A stretch of DNA of 64,000 nt, taken from the NCBI RefSeq assembly GCF_020360975.1, contig NW_025408667.1, positions 9,858,001 through 9,922,000 of the forward strand, read 5' to 3'. The translations under genes and the position numbers were made by a program. This DNA comes from Hirsutella rhossiliensis. Taxonomy: Eukaryota > Ascomycota > Sordariomycetes > Hypocreales > Ophiocordycipitaceae. The first letter of the stretch is position 1; every line of letters begins with the position of its first letter. The notes under the pieces were generated by a model. It was not told where the DNA came from and made no database searches. It worked only from the letters and a program-made list of their open reading frames with translations. Positions 35,801 through 48,970 of this stretch are shown one piece after another.

Positions 35801-38800
35801 ACGTAGGTCTTATTAGTCGATTTTATATCCGCTAGTTCGGTTACTATTTTTATTTATATTATTAAAGCCCGTAATAATTTACTTAAACGGTTATCCCTTT
35901 TATCCTATTTAGTAGCTAAATTATCGTAAAATTTTACTTTCTTTTAAATCTACTAGTCCTAGAAACTTACGTCTTCGTCTTAACGTAGCTAGCTAGTTTT
36001 CTAGTTAATTAGTAGGTTGCTCTCCTATAGCTATAGAAGTCCTAATATAAGGTCGTGTTCTTTAATATCTATAATATCGAAGTTAACTTATTTATTATAG
36101 CCCTAGATATTAATATCGAGGTAATTAATCTCTATATTAATAATTCTATTATTATAGTTAAAGGCCTCTCCTTTAATATTCGTGAGTTTATATAGATCTA
36201 TCTTATATCTCTATATAAGTCGGTAACGATTAACGACTCTAGGTAAAACGTAATTGCCTATCGCGCTATAGTCTAAAAGTATATATATATAATATCCCGC
36301 GATTTAGATATCTAATACTATTTAGTCGCTATAGCTTACCGTTGCTATATATAGGGTCCTTAGATCTTATTATATCGTGCTAGTCTATAGCCCTTTTATA
36401 GATAGCGTACCTTGTTTTTTACCTAGTCTTTATTCGTTTTATTTAGGTATTCTTCTTCGATTTATTATTAATATCGTTTCTTTATATTTTTATCGCGTAG
36501 TATTATATCGGGGCTTAAGAGACTAATTTCTTATAGCTAATCGAAGATTTCTTATTTCTCGACGCTATATCGTTTATATTATACTACTTCGTAGTTAATT
36601 GCATACTATACTTCGTAATTCTATTCGTTTTCGTACTAAAGGTTAAGTTTTTATTCTATGTCTTTCTATTTCGCACGTAGTATTTCTATATCGATTCTTC
36701 CTTAGTTAAATATAGCTTATAGCCTTTATACGTATTACTAATAATCTTTTAGTATACTATTATATCGTTTATACTATACTCGTGCTTTTTTATATTTATA
36801 AACTCTATAGTTCGGGTATATATATTCGTTATAATCTTCTTTATTATATTTAATTCGTTATATAAGTCTTTAAAAGATTAATAGTTCGGATACCTTAGAG
36901 CGAGTAGCGCTATACTATTCCTTTATTTTAGCGTATTTATAGATTTTATATATCTTTAAAAGATATCTCGTTAATAAACCGTAATTATCGCGGTATTTAA
37001 GTAGTATACCGTAATCGGGTTCTAATAATATAACTTAGTCGTTTAGGTAGCGTTAATCGATTTTCTAGTAGTCTAGTTCTATACTTAAGTAGGGTTTCGA
37101 AAGTACTTATCCCTTAAACCTAACCGGGAAGGCGTCGTATCGTGCCTTTATCTAGAAGTATATTATATAATCTAGGTAGACATATAATATCTATAAAATA
37201 TACTTATAGTGCTTATAAGTAAGTAGTATTTATAGATCGTCTCTAAATTCTCCTTATAGTTACTATTCTCGTTATAGTACTATAAAGGTATTAACTACGG
37301 CGATAGCTATAGCATAGTCTCCTTTATATAGTACCGGTTAATATCGAATTAATATAGCTTATTAGTTTTCTATAAGAATTTAAGGTATTTATTAGGTTCT
37401 AATTTTAAGTATTTCTTTAAATTCTTTAAAGTATAGAGCATGTTCTTTAATCGTAGTATTTTCCCTTAGTAGTAAGGGTAGTAGTATAAGTTCGTTCTCG
37501 TCTTCCGTTTTTCTAGGTATTTCTTATTCTTTAGAGCTTATATCGTCGATACTTCGTTATTCCTCCTTAGGTTATTATCTAAGTTTCGTAAGTATAAGGG
37601 CTACGTCTATATCTTCCTTATTATATTATTTATAGACTGCCTATCGTTATTATCGATTTTTGTTTTATATATCTTCCTAGAATTATTTACCGTTCTTCCT
37701 AATCTAGTCTTAGGAGACTCCTTTAAGATAGGGGTATTTTAGTTCTACGAATTTAACTTATTTCTATATTTTAGGATCCCTTCGTTATATTATTATAAAG
37801 GTTTTCTTTAGTAGCTTTAGGAACTATCTAGTACTATTTTTATCGCTAAAGTATACTATATATTCGTCGTCGTAGTATATAGTCTAACTAAGGAGTTTAT
37901 ACTTTAGTTCTTATCTATTAGTAGCGTTTAGGTATTTCTTACCTTTTAAGGCTAGTGCCTAGTAGGTTTTCTTCTCCTTATAAGGTTATCTATATTCTTT
38001 AAAGTAATATCTAGGTTTCCTATAGTTAAAACACTTTCCTTTTCTTTTCTATATTATATCTAGATCTATCCTACCTAGGTTAGTTATATAAGCGTAGGTA
38101 ATAAGAGTTTCGCGCTTCTTCTTATAGTTAGCGCGTCGGTTAAAGTTATTCCTATAGGAAGGGTTTTAGTTTCCTCTTCCTTATTTCTTTTCTTAGCGTC
38201 GCGTATACTATCTATCGTCGATTTATATTACTATAGTAATATAGTCCGAGAGGTTATTAAGTCGATTTTCCTTATAGAGCTCGTCCTTAACTTCTTCTTT
38301 AAGCCTATCGTAAAATCGTAATATAAGAGGTTCGTCGTCTTAATTAAGCTTTAAGGTAACTTAATAGAACTTCGTAGTATAATCCGATACTAAGATCCTT
38401 TATTAAAGTTCTTAAAGTTTTTATTCGGCTTTTTATTCCTCGTTAGTTATTCTAAATACCTTTATAATAGCTTCTTTAAATCCTTAGAAACTAGCAAAGA
38501 CTTTATTTATTTCGTTGTCTCGTCGCGCTAGTTAGTTATCGAGAAAGTCCCTTATAATAGGTCTAAACTAAGTAAGTGCCGTTCTAAATAAATAATTTCC
38601 TACGTAAAGTACCTTTTCGACTAGGTCCGAAAGTTTAGTAAGGTAAAACCGGTAGTAGGCCTTAAGTTAGGTAAGAAAGTCTTAAAGCGTGCTATAAGTA
38701 CCGTCGAATAGTCCTAGCTATTTTAGTTTAATTACTTCTCCGAGGTCCCTAACTTATCTATTGCCTCCTTTATTCCTAAGTAACTATACCTTATATCGAA

Positions 38801-38880
38801 GGGTAATAATCTCGCGTATTATATCCTAAGGCGATATAGTAGCTCTAGAGTTAGTTAATCTAGTTTACTATATAGGCATA
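32790..38880 (-). pseudogene. gag-pol: Element 2 gag-pol remnant
   Basis: Aligned with element 4. Minus-strand gag near 38880-36400, then protease, RT (active-site region around 35040-35070), RNase H, integrase and chromodomain to ~32800. Interrupted by TAA/TAG at RIP-type positions. Non-functional, but most of the protein can be followed. Confidence 0.8.
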
Positions 38881-38940
38881 TTAATAGTTACGATATTACT
38901 TAGAGTAACGTAGTATTATACTAAATAAGAGCTTTTAATG

Positions 38941-39424
38941 TATAACGACCGGTATTATTCCTAAGGGATAAACCTATCGAGGGGTTTATATTAGTAGATA
39001 TAATAGGGCGTGGTCTAAGTAATAATAAGTATATTACGTTAGTAATAAGTCGGAGGTCGTAGACTATAGACTATAACTAGGTAATTAAGTAATCGGAATT
39101 AAAGATAAGATCGTAATAGAGATCGTAATAATTATAATATTAAAAGCTATTAAGCTATCTATCTAAAGGAGTATTCCGTTCCTTCCTTATATATCTCGAG
39201 AGCTTCCCTAGATCGCCGAGAGCGCTAGGTGATCCCGTCGTCTAGGAGCGCTAGAGCGCTAGAGCGATCCTACGATCCTAGCCGTAGAGCGTTAGAGCGC
39301 TAGAGTGACCCGTCGCTCTAAACTTAATTAGCCCGTCGGTTTATCTAATATTCCTTGCTCCCTACGTTACGTGACCTCGTGATATATATTGGTCCCCGCG
39401 GTTTACTAGACCGTGGTCGTAATA
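38941..39424 (-). repeat. Element 2 5' LTR (right)
   Basis: 484 bp. Keeps several TG (gtgatcccg, gtgacctcgtgat, ttggtccccgcgg) that the left LTR has lost to TA. Confidence 0.9.
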
Positions 39425-39429
39425 GTTTA
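39425..39429. repeat. 5-bp target duplication of element 2, right
   Basis: gttta, one C/T change from gtcta at 31542-31546. Confidence 0.7.
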
Positions 39430-42340
39430 GAATAAAGGGGTAGAAAGATTAAGCGGTGCTATAATAAAAAGGGCCTATATAATAAGACTTACTATAAAGC
39501 TTCTATACGACCTTTAAAGGGAAGTCGTTAAGACCGCTTATTACCTATAGAACCGGACCCTTAGAGGGACTACCTAAGGAATAGACTAGAAATCTACTCT
39601 TAAGCTCTTTATAAAGAAGAGGGCTTTACTAGCCTACCTTTATACTTATAGCTATAAGGTATATATAATAACTACCGATATATAGCTAAAAGGGAAGAGG
39701 AAAAGAAAGCTTAATCTTAGAGCCTTTCTTAGTTACCTTATTAGTTATAATTCTATAAATATCTTCTAGATTTAGATTCCTCTTTTATAAAAGGTTATTT
39801 TAACTAGGGATATAATTTTCGACGAATCTAGCTTCTTTAACGGAAAGAGGGATTAATAGCCCCTCTTACTCTTATAATATTAGTTAATTTAAAAGATCTA
39901 AATTCCCCCTTCTTAATAGTTATAAGAAGAGGCCTTAGATAAGGAAATAGAAAAAGAAACTAATATTAAAGTAGTTAAGGATAACGCTAACTTCGAGGAA
40001 GAAAAAGAAAAGGAAGCTACTAAATTAGATAATCTAGATAAAGAAGGAGACTATAAGAAAGTAGTAGAGCTAGAATACGCCTACCTACCTACGCCTCCTC
40101 TTATATAAGAAGAAGATCTAAAAGTAGCTTTCTTTATTAGTCTTCCTATCTTAACCCTTAAGGGGGTAAGAAAGGCACCTCTCTTAAAGGATTACCTAGC
40201 TGCTTTTTTATCCTTACTTCGAGAAGCAAAGGAAGGTATAGGGCCCGATACGGTTACTAAAGAAGACTAACCTCTCCCTTATTTTAATCGTTTTTCCGAC
40301 TTCTACCTAACGCTTATAGAAGATAGTTCCTATAAAGCGTTTATAGTAGGCTAGCTTTTTAAGCTAATATTAGTAAGGAAGGTATATAAAAGAGACCTCC
40401 CGGACCTACTAGTAAACTAAAAGTAGCTAGAAAAACACCCCTTTAAAGACTAGTTTTTCTAGGCCTAGAAAGACTACCTAGCTTTATATAAGGAGATAGG
40501 GTCTTTTAAAGAGGTCCTTAAGGAAAAGGTAAGAGGAAAATAGGTCCTTAGCTATAAGTAGGTCTTTATTTATAAGACTAATAAATATAGCTTCGTTTAA
40601 AAGTATAAAGCCTAGCTTATTATTTATAGCAACTAGTAAGAAAAAGGGGATCTTCCTACTAAGGTAACTACCTTAGTAGGGATATCTTTTTAGACCCTTA
40701 TAGCTATAGTAGTAGAATTCGACCTTAAGCTCGATTAGATAGATATAGTTAACGCCTTTATTAACTGCCCCTTTAAGGAAGAAAAAGTTATCTATATATA
40801 ACTTCCTCTTAGTTTCTAATAGCTAGGAAAGGTTCTATAGCTTAGGAAGGCTCTATATAGACTATAAAGATTACCCTTTCTTTAGTAATAATATTTAATA
40901 GGTTCCCTTAAAGCCCTAAGCTTTAAGAAAGTCCCTTAGGAACCGTATATAATATAAAAGGGTAAAATCACGGTCTTCTTCTACGTCGACGATATTATCT
41001 AAGCCTACCTAAAAGTAAAAGAAGTAATTACTAAGGAGGCTATAAAAGGCCTATAATAAAGGTATAAGATAACTAAGCTAGGGGAGCTAAAGTAGTTCTT
41101 AGGGATATAAATCCTTTAAAATAGATCCTAACGGACTATCTAGCTAACCTAGGACGCCTATATTAATAAGGTCGCTTATAAATTCCTTTATAACTCCCTT
41201 AATAAGAAGCTTCCCTCTATACTTATATTAGATAAAGAGCTTTTCCTTAATCCGTCCTTTTAAGCTAAGGAGTAAGAGAAATACTTATATTAATAAAAGG
41301 TAGGCTCCCTACTTTTTTTAGCTATTTCTACTAGACCGGATATCTCTTTTACGGTCTCTTAGCTAGCTAGGTATAACTAGAATCCTAGCCCTAGGTACTA
41401 AGAAGTAATAGACTAAGTAATCCTTTATCTTTATTTAACGAGATTATATAGTCTATACTTAAGAGGGTAGGAAAGGAAATTAGCTACCGAAATCTTCCTT
41501 TATTTAAGCGATTCGTCCTTTACGGATAATTCCCTAGATAGAAAGAGCTTATAAGGGTATATTATATCCCTTTTTAGAGGAACTATTACTTAGAGAGCTT
41601 CGAAATAAGCTACTATTATAACTTTAAGTATAGAGGTAGAGATACTAGCTTCTTTTAAAAGCATTAAAAAAAGCTATCTTCCTTAGCTAGCTACTAATAT
41701 CTTTACGACTATAAATTTCGACCCTATTAGCTATAGAATATAATAATATATAGACTATATAAATTCTTATAAAGGAAAATAGTAAGCTATCGACCTAGCT
41801 ATAGTATATTAATATCTATTAGTATTAGCTACGCTAAGAGGTTTAAAAGGGACTTATTTCTATCTATTAAGTTTTAACGGTATTAATAAAAGCTAATAGT
41901 CTTATAAAGCCCTTACTAAAGTAAAAGCTAGCTATCTTTTTATAGTAAATTAAGCTAGAAGACGTTTAAGAGAAGCTATCCTTAAAAGCCCGCCTTAAGA
42001 GTTTATAAGAGGAGCTAATAGTATATAAGAGGAAGGAGACGTCTATAGCTAAAGAGAGGAATTAGGACTTATCCTAAAGGAGGGCCCCTAGCTTAATTAG
42101 GACTTATTCTTCTTAAAGGCCCTCCTTTTAAGGACTTATCCTTAGAGAAGCCCCCCTTTCTTATAAGACTTAATTTCCTCCTTAAGGCCCCTTTTCCTAA
42201 GGTAGGTTTAAAAGAGCCTAGGGCTAAAACCCGGATTTCTTAAGTAAGGGATAAGTATAGACTAAGACCTCCTCTATACGCTTACTAGCCTAGGCATTTA
42301 GCTTTACCCTTTCTATAAAGGCAGGCTATAGCTAAGGGGG
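39425..42340 (+). pseudogene. pol: Copia D pol, integrase end, RT and RNase H
   Basis: Readable on the plus strand: a DIIFDES-like remnant near 39800-39830, then RT from ~40660 (LVGISF, LIAIVVEFDLKLD, INCPFKEEKVI), LRKALYRL near 40850, and the active site FFYVDDII with YVDD at 40982-40993, both Asp intact. RNase H follows (LARYN, NPSPRY, LYLYLTRLYS) near 41360-41450. It ends in a purine run gctaaggggg just before the LTR. Stops are TAA/TAG only where noted. Confidence 0.8.
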
Positions 42341-42342
42341 TA

Positions 42343-42818
42343 TATCGCGAAGTATAGCTTAATTTCGTAGTTCTTAGAGATATCCCTTAGTATAAGGGAC
42401 CTAGGAAGCTAAAAAATAGGGTTTAAGGAAGGAGCTAAAAGGAGATATAAAGAGGAGGGTAGGGGTAAGAGGGGAAGTAAAAGTAGCGATAGCTTCTTAT
42501 AAAGGTAGTAAAAGATAAGATAGATATACTAGTAACGGCTAAAAAAAAAGGAAAATACTAGTAAAAAGCTTAGTAGTTAAAAGGATATTAGTAGCTTCTT
42601 TAAGTAGGATCTTCTTTATTAATTAAGATACTAAATAGGTATAAAGAGGGGCGTTAAATAAAGGAAAGAAGTATAATTAAGGAAATATAATAATTACTTC
42701 CTTACCTTTATTACTACTCTTATAAGAATTAAATCTCTCTACCTTATATATCTAACTTATTACTTTTAATTTTACCTTTATATATTTTTATATACTTCTT
42801 ATATCTCTCTTTATAAGA
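42343..42818 (+). repeat. Copia D 3' LTR
   Basis: 476 bp, preceded by gctaagggggta (polypurine tract) and ending ctctctttataaga. Confidence 0.85.
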
Positions 42819-45800
42819 CTATAAGCTAATCTATATTTTAAATAATATTCTTTAAGAGCGTATTCTTCGTAGCTTAAAAGAAGATCGATATATACTTTAC
42901 TATCTATATCGGTATATATAAAGGCATTTATTATATTTATTTATAAAGCTTTAAATTTATATATAATAGCTAAAATAAGTATAATTCTAATAGATTTAGG
43001 TCTAGCTATAGTTAAGAAGGTATCTAGGAAATCTAAGCTATAAATCTACTTAAATCCCTATATTATAAAACGGGCTTTATATTTTATTATATTATTTTAA
43101 CTATCCTTCTTAATAGTATAGACCTAGCGGCCTCCTATAGCCTCCCTATCTTTAAGGAGGTAGGAAAATTCCTAAGTTTTATATTTAATTAGCTAGATAA
43201 TTTCCTTAATTATAGCTTCTTTCTAAAATACTACTTTAGGGGTATTTATTACCTATTTATAGGTCTTTAGGATTTTTAGATCCTGATTTTTTATACTAGC
43301 TAGAATTAACTCTATAAAATTATAGTTTAGAAATAAATTAATATTAAGGTATTCGATATAGTTAGAATCGAACCCTTCTAGCTTCGTAGGTAATTCTATT
43401 ACTATTTTACCAGTAGTAGGAATAGGATTGTTATTTAAAGACTCTTTTTCTATAAAGAGCGAGGGACTTTTATTTCTAGGTTCTTTAATAGCTTCCTTTA
43501 TAGGGATATAGCTTTCTAGCTTATCTTTATTCGAAATAAAATTATAATTAAAGGTATTATTACTACTAGAAATTTCTGAATTCTTTATAAATTTATTTTC
43601 TAGTATAGTAATATCTATAAAGATAGTAATCTTTCTCTTAGTAAGATCCTAGATTTTATATATATTTTCTAAATAGCCTACTATTATTCCCTTAAAAGTT
43701 TTATTATCTAGCTTATCTATAAGGTCTTTATTCTTATAATATATAAGGCTTCTAAAGGTCTTAATTTTATTTAAGGTCTTAAAAGGTAGTATTATATTAT
43801 CCCTCTTTTTTATAGGACTTTTAAATCCTATTATAGAATATAGTAATCTATTATATAAATAGGTATATTATATTATCCCTCTTTTTTATAGGACTTTTAA
43901 ATCCTATTATAGAATATAGTAATCTATTATATAAATAGGTAGCTATTAAAACGGCTTCTCCTTATAGATATTTAGGAAGCTTAGTAGTAAATAAAAGAGC
44001 TCGTACTTTTTCTAATATAGTACGATTTATTCTTTCTATTCTACTATTAGATTCCGGCGTCCTAAGAGGACTAGAATTAAAGGTAATTCCTTCTTTTTTA
44101 TAGTAGAGCTTTATTTTATATATAAATTCTTTAGTATTATTAGAAAATGCTTCTCTAATCTTAGTATTTTTAGGGTTATTTTCTACCCTATTTTTAAATT
44201 CTAGGAACCTATTTAGAGCTTCCCCCTTTTTTCGAAGAAGGTATATTTCTAGATATTAGGTTCCTATATCTAAGAAAGAAATATAATAGTAATACTTATT
44301 ATAAGTAGGTACTTTAATTAGCCCTTAAATATCTAATACTATTTTTTCTAAATAGGTATAAGATTTATACGAAGGTTATTTATCAACCTTATTTATTGCT
44401 TTAGCTTTAATATATATTTTATATTATCTTATTTTATTTTCCTCTTTTAAAGGTATTTTTATATCCTTATTATATCTTTTTAATATTTCTAAAGTAGCCC
44501 TACTATTTATATACCCTAAGCGTAAGTACTAAGTATAAAAATCTATATCCTTTGCCTTTAAAGATATAATAAGGATTAATTAGCTTTCTAATAAAGGTTC
44601 TATAAGAATATAATATAATTTATTTCTAAGAAATCCTTTAGTAAGGACCTTAGCTTTATTATTTAATAAAAGGACTTTATTTCCTCCTATTAAGGCATAG
44701 GTATTATAAAAATAAGATTAGGATAGTATATTTACCCTTAATTTAGGTATATAAAAGCAGTCTCGAAGGATATACCTTTTACTATTATATAGGAACTTAA
44801 ATACTAAGTCCCCCTTTCCTTTTACTAATATAAAGGAAGCTTTCCCTTAGTAAACTTTAGACTTAATTTATTTATAGTTAATAAGGAAATTCTTATTCGA
44901 TACTATATACTTAGTAGCTCTAGTATTATAAATAAAATTAAAGATCCTTTTATTCTTATAACTAGGAAATCCTCCTTCTCTTACCTTTAAACCTAATTCC
45001 TTTATTCTAGGAATCGAGGCTTTTAAAGGTCCTAAAAGAGAGTTTTTATTAGCTTTTACTATAAGGGTATTTATAAAGGTTAAAATTACCTTTAAATACT
45101 TAGACGTTTATATAAGGGTCGGAGCCTTAGAAAGGTCTATAAGATCGATATCTAGGTCTATATTTTCTTATAAAGCTATATTTAAGACCTTATTACTATC
45201 GTCTAAATCGGACTCTAGCTTTATAATTTAAGCCTTCCTTTTTTTATTAGTAGTAGAAATACTATTAAAAGGGGATTTCTTCTTAAAAGAAGAAGATAAA
45301 GAAGAAGATTTTCTCTTCTTAGAAGTTTAAGTCTTATTATCCTTTTTTCCTTTATTTAAAACCTAATAGGTAGGAGCTTTATTTAGGTATAATTTATAGC
45401 AATTTACTATAAAACTCCCTGGTTTTTTTTTATTACTTATAATAAGGAGTATCTATAGAATCTCTATAGGATCTCTAAGGCTTCCTTTATATTAAGAAGG
45501 CTTTCTCCGAAGATTTATCTATATCCTTTATTCTTCTAGCTTTATTTAAAAGACTAGCTATTAGGGATTTAAGGGTAAACGCTATTAAATTATACCTAAG
45601 GCTCTACGTAATATTTATAATATAGCTTCTAAATTCCTTATTAAAGCAATTAAGAATCTATACTATAAGGATAACTTCTAGAATTTCTATATTATAGGAT
45701 TTTAAATCCTTATAGATTTCCTTTACCTTATAAAGGTATTTCTCTAAATTAAAGCTTAAGGGACTAAGATTAAAGAGCTGCTTTATAAGTAAATAATTCG

Positions 45801-46254
45801 ACGAGAAATTTAACGGATTATATAGCTTTATAAGCTTATCTTAAGTAGCTTTAGTATTTATTAAATGCTTAATTTATATTAAAGGGCTATCTTTAACTTA
45901 AGGAAAAATCTAGGATAAAGCTTCTATAGTCTTTATATAATTTTCTTACTTTAAGGTAGCGATAAGCTTTTCCTTAGTAAGGATAGCTCTTATCCTTATA
46001 GTTTAAAGAGTATAATTTAAATTTCCCTTAAGTCTAGAGAATTTATATTCTTTCTATCTACTTATTTTATATAAATTCGGTATTATTTTATTCGTAGGGA
46101 TTAAGAAGTCTAGACGGGAGTTTAAGAGCATAGGAAGGTAGAAGTCGTTAGGGGGATTTTCGAAAGGAATTTTAATTAGGTATTTCGATAAGGAAATTTA
46201 AAGGTATAAGTTAATTTCCCGGCTTAAAAGGAGTAAGCTAGGCTTATAACCTCT
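42819..46254 (-). pseudogene. gag-pol: Copia C gag, protease, integrase and RT N-terminal half
   Basis: Minus strand. RT N-half (GGR-VYTIKKDS, YKARF, NIINAFIYTDIDSKVYIDLL) lies at ~42820-43130 and joins the RT palm at 28607. The integrase core end is very readable at ~43800-44240: KEGITFNSSPLRTPESNSRI, then ERINRTILEKVRALLFTTKL, with the catalytic Glu of the ER-N-R-T motif kept. Gag lies towards 46250. A perfect 76-bp tandem duplication (43790-43941) shifts the frame within integrase. Long stretches are open but lack ATG. Confidence 0.8.
43790..43941. repeat. Perfect 76-bp tandem duplication
   Basis: Units 43790-43865 and 43866-43941 are identical base for base. 76 is not a multiple of three, so the duplication shifts the Copia C integrase frame. 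Identity in a region full of RIP changes indicates it arose after the last mutation wave, or is an assembly artefact. Confidence 0.9.
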
Positions 46255-46817
46255 TAAGGTATATAAGTAAAAGCGGAATTTTAGGAAATTAAGGAATTAT
46301 ATAAGACTATATAATTAAAGGGAAGAAAGAGTATAAGGTAGGGATTTTAATAGAGTTTATAAGTAATATATTAGTATATAGAAGTAGTATTAAAGTTAAT
46401 AACTCTCTCTTTATTTACTACCGGATATACTATCTTATATAGATAATTATAGCTAAATAGAAGAACCTTTTAAGACTAGATTTAAGCTACTATATAGCCC
46501 TAAGACTATATAATTTAGTAATACCTTAAGTATATTAAGAAGTATCTTAGTTCTACTAATATTCGTATTTAAAGGAGGTTAGTTATACTAGTATTCTTAA
46601 AAGGTCTTAGCTAGTATTCTAAGCTAGGTCTATTTCTTCGATTCCCGATTATATAAGAACTAACAACCTATTTAATATATAATAATATATAAAATAATAA
46701 GCGATTCTTACTCTATAATATAGGATTTTATTTATAATTAATATACTACTTATTAGGTTATATAATTAGGAGAGTATATTATAGCTACTTTATTTATAAT
46801 AGGAACACCGTTTCTTA
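46255..46817 (-). repeat. Copia C 5' LTR (right)
   Basis: 563 bp; taaggtatataagtaaaagc start and accgtttctta end. More TA-converted than the left LTR. Confidence 0.85.
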
Positions 46818-46822
46818 TATTA

Positions 46823-48910
46823 TATTTATAAACTCTATAGTTTAGGTATATATATTCGTTATAATCTTCTTTATTATATTTAACTTATTATATAAGTCTT
46901 TAAAAGATTAAGGGTTTAAATACCTTAAAGTAAGTAGCGTTATACTATTCCTTTATTTTAGTATATTTATAGATTTTATATATCTCTAAAAGATATCTTA
47001 TTAATAAACTATAATTATCGCGGTATTTAAGTAGCGTACTATAATTAAGTTCTAATAATATAACTTAGTTATTTAAGTAGCGTTAATCGATTTTCTAGTA
47101 GTTTAGTTTTATACTTAGGTAGGGTTTTAAAAGTACTTATCCCTTAAACTTAACTAAAAGGGCGTTATATCGTGCCTTTATCTAAAAGTATATTATATAA
47201 TCTAGGTAAACGTATAATATCTATAAAATATACTTATAGTACTTATAAGTAAGTAGTATTTATAGATCGTCTTTAAATTCTCCTTATAATTACTATTTTT
47301 ATTATAGAGCTATAAAGGTATCGACTATAGTAATAGCTATAGTATAGTCTCTTTTATATAGTACCGGTTAATATTAAATTAATATAGCTTATTAGTTTTC
47401 TATAAGAATTTAAGGTATTTATTAAGTTTTAATTTTAAGTATTTCTTTAAATTCTTTAAAGTATAGAGCGTATTCTCTAATTATAGTATTTTCCCTTAGT
47501 AATAAGGGAAGTAATATAAATTTATTTTCGTTTTTTATTTCTTTAGGTTTTTCTTATTCTTTAGAGCTTATATTATTAATACTTCGTTAGTCTTCTTTAG
47601 GTTATTATCTAAGTTTCGTAAGTATAAGGGCTATATCTATATCTTCTTTATTATATTATTTATAGACTACCTATTATTATTATCGATTTTTATTTTATAT
47701 ATCTTCCTAGAATCGTTTACCGTTCTTCTTAATTTAGTCTTAAGAGACTCCTTTAAGATAAGGGTATTTTAGTTCTATAAATTTAACTTATTTCTATATT
47801 TTAGGATCCCTTTATTATATTATTATAAGGGTTTTCTTTAATAGCTTTAGGAACTATTTAGTACCGTTCTTATCGCTTAGGTATACTATATATTTATCGT
47901 TATAGTATATAGTCTAACTAAGGAGTTTATACTTTAGTTCTTATTTATTAGTAGCATTTAAGTATTTCTTACCTTTTAAGGCTAGTACTTAATAGGTTTT
48001 CTTCTCTTTATAAGGTTATCTATATTCTTTAAAGTAATATCTAAGTTTCTTATAATAAAAATACTTTTCTTTACCTTTTTATATTATACTTAAATCTATT
48101 ATTCTAGGATTTATTATATATACCTATACTATTTATATTTTATACTTTTTCTTATAGTTAGCGCGTCGGCTAAAGTTATTTTTATAAAAAAGGTTTTAGT
48201 TTCCTCTTTCTTATTTCTTTTCTTAGCGTTATATATACTATCTCTTATTAATTCGTACTATTATAGTAATATAGTTTAAGAGGTTATTAAGTCGATTTTC
48301 CTTATAGAGCTCGTCCTTAATTTCTTTTTTAAGCCTATCGTAGAATTATAATATAAGGGGTTCGTTATCTTAACTAAGCTTTAAAGTAACTTAATATAAC
48401 TTTATAGTATAATCTAATACTAAGATCCTTTATTAAAGTTATTAAAGTTTTTATTTAGCTTTTTATTCTTTATTAGTTATTTTAAATACCCTTATAATAG
48501 CTTCTTTAAATCCTTAGAAACTAGTAAAGACTTTATCTATCTTATTATCTCGTTGCGCTAGTTAGTTATTAAGAAAATCCCTTATAATAGGTCTAAACTA
48601 AGCGAGTACTATTTTAAATAAATAATTTCCTATATAAAGTACCTTTTCGGCTAAGTCTAAGAGTTTAATAAGGTAAAACTAATAGTAGGCTTTAAGTTAA
48701 GTAAGAAAGTTTTAAAGCGTACTATAAATACCGTTAAATAGTCCTAGCTATTTTAGTTTAACTACTTTTTTAAGGTAAGGAACTTATCCGTTACCTCCTT
48801 TATTCCTAAGTAACTATACCTTATATTAAAGGGTAATAATCTCGCGTATTATATCCTAAGGTAATATAATAGCTCTAGAGTTAGTTAATCTAGCTTACTA
48901 TATAGGTATA
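46823..48910 (-). pseudogene. gag: Element 3 gag remnant
   Basis: Minus strand, aligned with 12196-14280 of element 1. Continues the element 3 sequence interrupted at 26477. Heavily decayed. Confidence 0.7.
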
Positions 48911-48970
48911 TTAATAGTTACGATATTACTTAGAGTAACGTAGTATTATACTAAATAAGAGCTTTTAATA

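Larger units (their letters stand above)
31547..39424 (-). mobile_element. Chromovirus element 2, innermost level of the nest
   Basis: 7878 bp, two 484-bp LTRs, flanked by gtcta/gttta. Minus-strand coding. CG-rich and only moderately RIP-mutated, clearly younger than its three hosts. TG is kept more often than CA on the plus strand, i.e. CA on the coding strand, as in element 4. Confidence 0.92.
28608..42818 (+). mobile_element. Copia element D, third nesting level
   Basis: Two 476-bp LTRs in direct orientation. The internal part reads as a Ty1/copia polyprotein on the plus strand. Split by chromovirus element 2 (31547-39424); net length ~6.3 kb. A truncated relative (D') is at 16222-18890 and a further LTR at 50566-51044. 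Confidence 0.88.
26478..46817 (-). mobile_element. Copia element C, second nesting level
   Basis: Two 563-bp LTRs with ends taagg...cctta (from a perfect TGAGG...CCTCA inverted pair). The internal part reads as a Ty1/copia polyprotein on the minus strand in the order gag, protease, integrase, RT, RNase H. Split at 28607/42819 by Copia D; net length ~6.1 kb. Flanks are tattt on the left and tatta followed by tattt on the right, so the duplication is imperfect. Confidence 0.88.

Noticed and set aside
43365..43390. tRNA-like gaatcgaaccc on the plus strand
   Set aside because: Falls inside the Copia C pol frame, with no cloverleaf partner sequence nearby.
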